Shown here one piece after another: positions 6,936 to 9,356 of a DNA stretch of 9,356 nt. The notes under the pieces are model-generated. The model was given only the letters and a program-made list of their open reading frames with translations. It was not told where the DNA came from and searched no databases. The translations under genes and the position numbers were made by a program. The stretch comes from DASYQV01 sp036005125 (lineage in GTDB: Bacteria; Acidobacteriota; Vicinamibacteria; Vicinamibacterales; UBA2999), in contig DASYQV010000012.1 of the NCBI GenBank assembly GCA_036005125.1, positions 1 through 9,356 on the forward strand, read 5' to 3'. Each line of letters starts with the position of its first letter. The first letter of the stretch is position 1.

Positions 6936-8015
6936 CTACGTCGATTTCGGAACAAACGCCAGGAGACGACGCGGATTGTCTACCAGCACCTTGCGAATCG
7001 TCGTCTCTTTCACGCCAGCCCGACGGAGTTTCGGCACGAATTGCAGCAGCACCGAGGAGAATCCCAGGCCCCAGTTCGCTTTCAAATGGTTGTGATTGCC
7101 CAGGTCTGACGAGAGCACCACGTGATCTTCGAGGCCGGCGTCCATCAGCATCATGAAACGCTTGACTTTCTCGGCTTCGGGGATGTGTGACCGTGCCATC
7201 TCGTGGCCGACCGGTCCGAAATCGATGAACGCTCCCCGCTTCGCGATCGTCTTGTGCGTTTCCATCGTGGGATCCTGCGAGATCTGAATGGTCGCGAGAT
7301 GCCCGATACAGACGTTCTCCGGCTTGGCGCCCTGCGACAGGAAGGTATCGAGCTGTTCGATCGCACACCTCGGGCAGCCCTCGTGCGGCACGTGCGTCAG
7401 GATCGGGAGACCCGTGCGCGCGCTCGCCTGACCGATCGCCCGCAACATCTTGCGCTCATCCGGCTGCAACTCCAGCGACGTGCCGATCTCGCCCATCGCT
7501 CCCCACCGTTGCCGCGTCGCGTCGGAGAGCAGCTCCTCGAGGATCTGCGACTCGCTCATCCTGGCGACGCTTTCGGGGTACTTATGAAACCCGAGATCCT
7601 CGAGATAGCCGCCCCCCAGGATGATCTGGACGGGCGATCGCGACGCGATCTGCTTGATGCGCTCGACCTGGTCGTCCGGGCGTCGGTCCGTCGTGAGCGC
7701 AACCAGTCCCCCCAATCCGTCGTCGAAGGCCGCCTTCAGCTCCTCCACCATCAGGTCGACGTTGACGCTGAGGTGCTCGTGAACGAGCGTGGCACCATTC
7801 ACGAACGCGTCGGGAGACACGTCTTTCAGGACCGTGCGGATGATCGCGCCCTTTGGCACCTTTACGGCCTGCACGCTTTTGAAGACGTTCTGAGGCGCCG
7901 ACAGCGCTTCGGCGTTCCAGGGTAACGCGGCGCTGGCGCCAAGCCCGACACCCGCGCCGAGCACCTGAAGCACATCACGCCGATTGAATCGCCGAGGAGG
8001 CAGGGGACCGCTCAT
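6936..8015 (-). CDS. Tat-exported phosphotriesterase/Php-family metallohydrolase
   Basis: A 359-residue amidohydrolase-superfamily protein of the phosphotriesterase group (which includes phosphotriesterases, PTE-like lactonases and E. coli Php). A twin-arginine leader is visible: FNRRDVLQVLGAGVGLGASA at 10-29 with likely cleavage near AEALSA (35-40). The core is a TIM barrel with the expected metal ligands: HEH (H79, H81), Glu176 in GEIGTS, H208 in LTHVPHEG, H239 in IGHL and D304 in SSDLGNHNH. The residue bridging the two metals is glutamate, as in Php, where true phosphotriesterases and PTE-like lactonases have carboxylated lysine. The usual GHxD is GHLAT here, so the Asp is missing. Lactone or ester hydrolysis is the most economical guess given the PQQ enzyme 30 nt downstream; organophosphate hydrolysis is less likely. 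It is the first gene of the operon. AGGAG (plus-strand 8025-8029) lies 9 nt before the ATG and supports the start. Confidence 0.87.
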   Translation of the reverse strand: MSGPLPPRRFNRRDVLQVLGAGVGLGASAALPWNAEALSAPQNVFKSVQAVKVPKGAIIRTVLKDVSPDAFVNGATLVHEHLSVNVDLMVEELKAAFDDGLGGLVALTTDRRPDDQVERIKQIASRSPVQIILGGGYLEDLGFHKYPESVARMSESQILEELLSDATRQRWGAMGEIGTSLELQPDERKMLRAIGQASARTGLPILTHVPHEGCPRCAIEQLDTFLSQGAKPENVCIGHLATIQISQDPTMETHKTIAKRGAFIDFGPVGHEMARSHIPEAEKVKRFMMLMDAGLEDHVVLSSDLGNHNHLKANWGLGFSSVLLQFVPKLRRAGVKETTIRKVLVDNPRRLLAFVPKST

Positions 8016-8110
8016 GACTGGATGCTCCTATGTGCTGATTAGCCCGTTATGCGGCATTTTCCTTCGCTCGGGCTCCGCGGCATCAGGCTACTTGAGGGAG
8101 CACGCCGGGT

Positions 8111-8184
8111 CAACCAGTCACGGGCTCCGCCCGGCTCCGCCCTTGATATCTTCCACCCGGTCCGGCGGAGCCCGCGACTGGTTG
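8111..8184. repeat. Near-perfect 21-bp inverted repeat with 32-nt loop
   Basis: The left arm 8111-8131 (begins CAACCAGTC, ends GGCTCCGCC) pairs with the right arm 8164-8184 (begins GGCGGAGCC, ends GACTGGTTG) at 20 of 21 positions; the only mismatch is A8120 opposite C8175. Outside the arms a further five pairs form between CGCCG (8103-8107) and CGGCG (8189-8193), separated by a small internal loop. The structure is far longer than a simple operator half-site pair. It could be a REP-type or miniature mobile palindrome, a hairpin in the 5' leader of one of the divergent transcripts, or an operator. It lies 95 nt from the metallohydrolase start and 120 nt from the lactonase start. No flanking target duplication was seen. 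Confidence 0.8.
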
Positions 8185-8291
8185 CCTTCGGCGGGTGGGA
8201 TGCGTGGGCAGTCTGGTCGAGCCGCCCGACGTTGGTCGCGATCGTGGGGACCATCGACCTGCGGGATCGCGCAACGCGACCAGTTGATGTA

Positions 8292-8297
8292 TAAACT
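8292..8297 (+). promoter_or_regulatory. Candidate -10 box for leaderless lactonase transcript
   Basis: TAAACT (within TATAAACT, 8290-8297) fits the TANNNT form of a -10 box and stands out from GC-rich surroundings. Its 3' end is 7 nt before the ATG at 8305, so transcription would begin at or very near the start codon. No Shine-Dalgarno sequence precedes that ATG, which agrees with a leaderless mRNA. No clear -35 is visible. Confidence 0.35.
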
Positions 8298-8304
8298 TGC
8301 CGAC

Positions 8305-9356
8305 ATGACGCACTCACATTCTGAGAACGAACTTCCGCACCGCCGGGCCTTTCTCGCCGCCGCACTCACTGCTGCCGCGGGTCTTCCGGCGGTCGCCATG
8401 CAGCAGGGTGCGCCGGCGATCCCGCCCGAGCAGCTGCGCGACTGGACCGGAGAGATTCCGGTGCGTTATCCGGACCCGGACGTCATCGCGCTCGACAACC
8501 GCTTTCGTCGCTACATCGTCGGCAACACGACGATCAAGCGGCTGTACACCGGTACCCAGTGGTCCGAAGGGCCCGCGTGGTGCGGCGTCGGCCGGTATAT
8601 GGTCTGGAGCGATATCCCGAACAATCGTCAGTTGCGGTGGATCGAAGACGACGGGCGGGTCACCGTGTTTCGGAATCCGTCCGGATACAGCAACGGTAAC
8701 ACCTTCGATTTCGAAGGGCGCCAGTTGTCGGCCGAGCACGGCGGCCGCCGCGTCGTGCGTTACGAGCCTTCCGGCGCCGTGACGGTCATCGCCGAGAAAT
8801 TTCAAGGCAAGCGGTTGAATTCGCCCAACGATCTGTCCGTGCATCAGGACGGCAGCATCTGGTTCACCGACCCGCCGTACGGGATCCGCGGCAACTTCGA
8901 AGGATTCAAAGGTGAATCCGAGACGAAGCCGGTGGTCTACCGCGCCGATCCGAAGACCGGCCATCTCGATATCGCCAGCGACGAGGTGACCGGTCCGAAC
9001 GGGCTGTGCTTCTCGCCCGACTACAAGAAGGTGTACGTCGCCGACACCGGCTCGCGGGAAATCCGGGTGTGGGACATTGACGGCAAGAGCGCTCGGAATG
9101 GAAAGCGCTTCGCGCTGCTGACAGTGCCAGGCACGAACGGAACACCTTCGGTTGCCGACGGCATCCGCTGCGACATCGACGGCAACGTCTGGGCGGGCGC
9201 GCGGCCGGGCGTTCAAATTCTCGCGCCGGGCGGCGAACCGATCGGGATGATCCGCCTGCCGGAGAACTGCGCGAACGTGTGCTTCGGCGGCGCAAGACGG
9301 AACCGGCTGTTCATGGCCGCCAGCCAGTCGCTCTACGCCGTCTACGTCGAGACGCA
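8305..9356 (+). CDS. Tat-exported SMP-30/gluconolactonase-family protein (3' truncated)
   Basis: The frame starts at ATG 8305 and has no stop before the window ends; 350 residues are visible and the ending YAVYVET suggests only a few are missing. A twin-arginine leader is present: HRRAFLAAALTAAAGLPAVA at 12-31. The rest is a six-bladed beta propeller of the SMP-30/gluconolactonase group. Expected metal ligands are all in place: Glu88 in WSEGPAW, Asn175 in LNSPNDL, Asn232 in GPNGLCFSPD and Asp285 in VADGIRCDIDGNVW. Other family marks are IWFTDPPYG (185-193) and VYVADTG (243-249). Characterised relatives are calcium- or zinc-dependent lactonases of sugar lactones. Divergent placement next to a PQQ dehydrogenase that may make lactones supports a lactonase role in the periplasm. 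There is no Shine-Dalgarno before the start; see the -10 candidate at 8292-8297. An internal ATG at 8398 would remove the leader and is not favoured. Confidence 0.88.
   Translation, partial: MTHSHSENELPHRRAFLAAALTAAAGLPAVAMQQGAPAIPPEQLRDWTGEIPVRYPDPDVIALDNRFRRYIVGNTTIKRLYTGTQWSEGPAWCGVGRYMVWSDIPNNRQLRWIEDDGRVTVFRNPSGYSNGNTFDFEGRQLSAEHGGRRVVRYEPSGAVTVIAEKFQGKRLNSPNDLSVHQDGSIWFTDPPYGIRGNFEGFKGESETKPVVYRADPKTGHLDIASDEVTGPNGLCFSPDYKKVYVADTGSREIRVWDIDGKSARNGKRFALLTVPGTNGTPSVADGIRCDIDGNVWAGARPGVQILAPGGEPIGMIRLPENCANVCFGGARRNRLFMAASQSLYAVYVET

Larger units (their letters stand above)
8016..8304. other. Divergent intergenic region with inverted repeats and promoter candidates
   Basis: These 289 nt separate the minus-strand operon from the plus-strand lactonase, so both promoters should lie here. 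I see a large inverted repeat (8111-8184), a cluster of GGTCG/CGACC words (8213-8283) and a TAAACT box close to the lactonase ATG. The word GGCTCCGC occurs at 8071-8078, 8123-8130 and 8133-8140, and in inverted form at 8166-8173. No convincing -35/-10 pair is visible for the minus-strand operon. Short open frames in both directions here have compositions typical of chance frames in GC-rich DNA and no recognisable motif, so I treat the region as non-coding. Confidence 0.7.

Noticed and set aside
5754..7109. A 451-codon open frame on the plus strand, antisense to the PQQ enzyme and the metallohydrolase
   Set aside because: It lies entirely opposite two genes with clear family motifs. Its translation is rich in R, A, D and V with no domain, as expected of an antisense frame in GC-rich DNA.
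6936..8015. Calling this gene an organophosphate-degrading phosphotriesterase
   Set aside because: The bridging lysine is replaced by glutamate and GHxD is lost, so the specific activity is not supported; only the superfamily group is.
8111..8184. Insertion sequence ends or an attachment site
   Set aside because: There is no transposase or integrase gene in the window, and I found no target-site duplication flanking the arms.
8039..8365. A short minus-strand frame in the divergent intergenic region, and a plus-strand one at 8049-8294
   Set aside because: Both cross the palindrome and the promoter region, have chance-like R/S/P-rich composition, and the minus frame also runs into the start of the SMP-30 gene.
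8314..9216. A 300-codon open frame on the minus strand opposite the SMP-30 gene
   Set aside because: The plus strand here encodes a protein with all expected metal ligands. The antisense product has no recognisable motif.

Overview
The window looks like chromosomal DNA of a high-GC, soil-type bacterium. The best guess is Acidobacteriota, probably near Vicinamibacteria. This rests on inference: two gene families here (the secreted protein with a WGEPDLQG motif, and the cytochrome c/copper-monooxygenase-like protein) are ones I associate with that group, and base composition and codon use fit. There is no ribosomal or housekeeping marker to confirm it. All six genes with a visible N-terminus encode exported proteins (four Sec-type, two Tat-type leaders), and the seventh, cut at its 5' end, belongs to an extracytoplasmic family. 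I see no rRNA, tRNA, CRISPR array, insertion sequence or phage gene.

Left block, 1-3250, plus strand: (i) the 3' part of a large protein with the tail of a cytochrome c domain fused to a two-domain, peptidylglycine-monooxygenase-like copper fold; (ii) a secreted protein of unknown function with an Ig/PKD-like C-terminus; (iii) a secreted protein of unknown function with the WGEPDLQG motif. Gaps of 53 and 17 nt suggest one operon. A strong GC-rich hairpin (3253-3278) sits between gene iii and the converging next block.

Middle block, 3306-8015, minus strand, transcribed from right to left: a Tat-exported phosphotriesterase/Php-family metallohydrolase, a PQQ-dependent dehydrogenase without a heme c site, and a type-B carboxylesterase. 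The gaps are 30 and 51 nt, so this also looks like one operon.

Right edge: from a 289-nt divergent intergenic region (8016-8304) a Tat-exported SMP-30/gluconolactonase-like protein reads rightwards and runs off the window just short of its likely end. The intergenic region holds a near-perfect 21-bp inverted repeat with a 32-nt loop (8111-8184), a cluster of GGTCG/CGACC words (8213-8283), and a -10-like element placed so that the lactonase mRNA may be leaderless.

Working hypothesis: the middle and right blocks form an extracytoplasmic route in which the PQQ enzyme oxidises an alcohol or aldose, possibly to a lactone, and the two candidate lactonases and the esterase hydrolyse the products. 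The substrate cannot be read from sequence. No clearly new defence or mobile system is visible. The most novel material is the left-block trio, whose function is undescribed as far as I know, and the palindromic element between the divergent genes.
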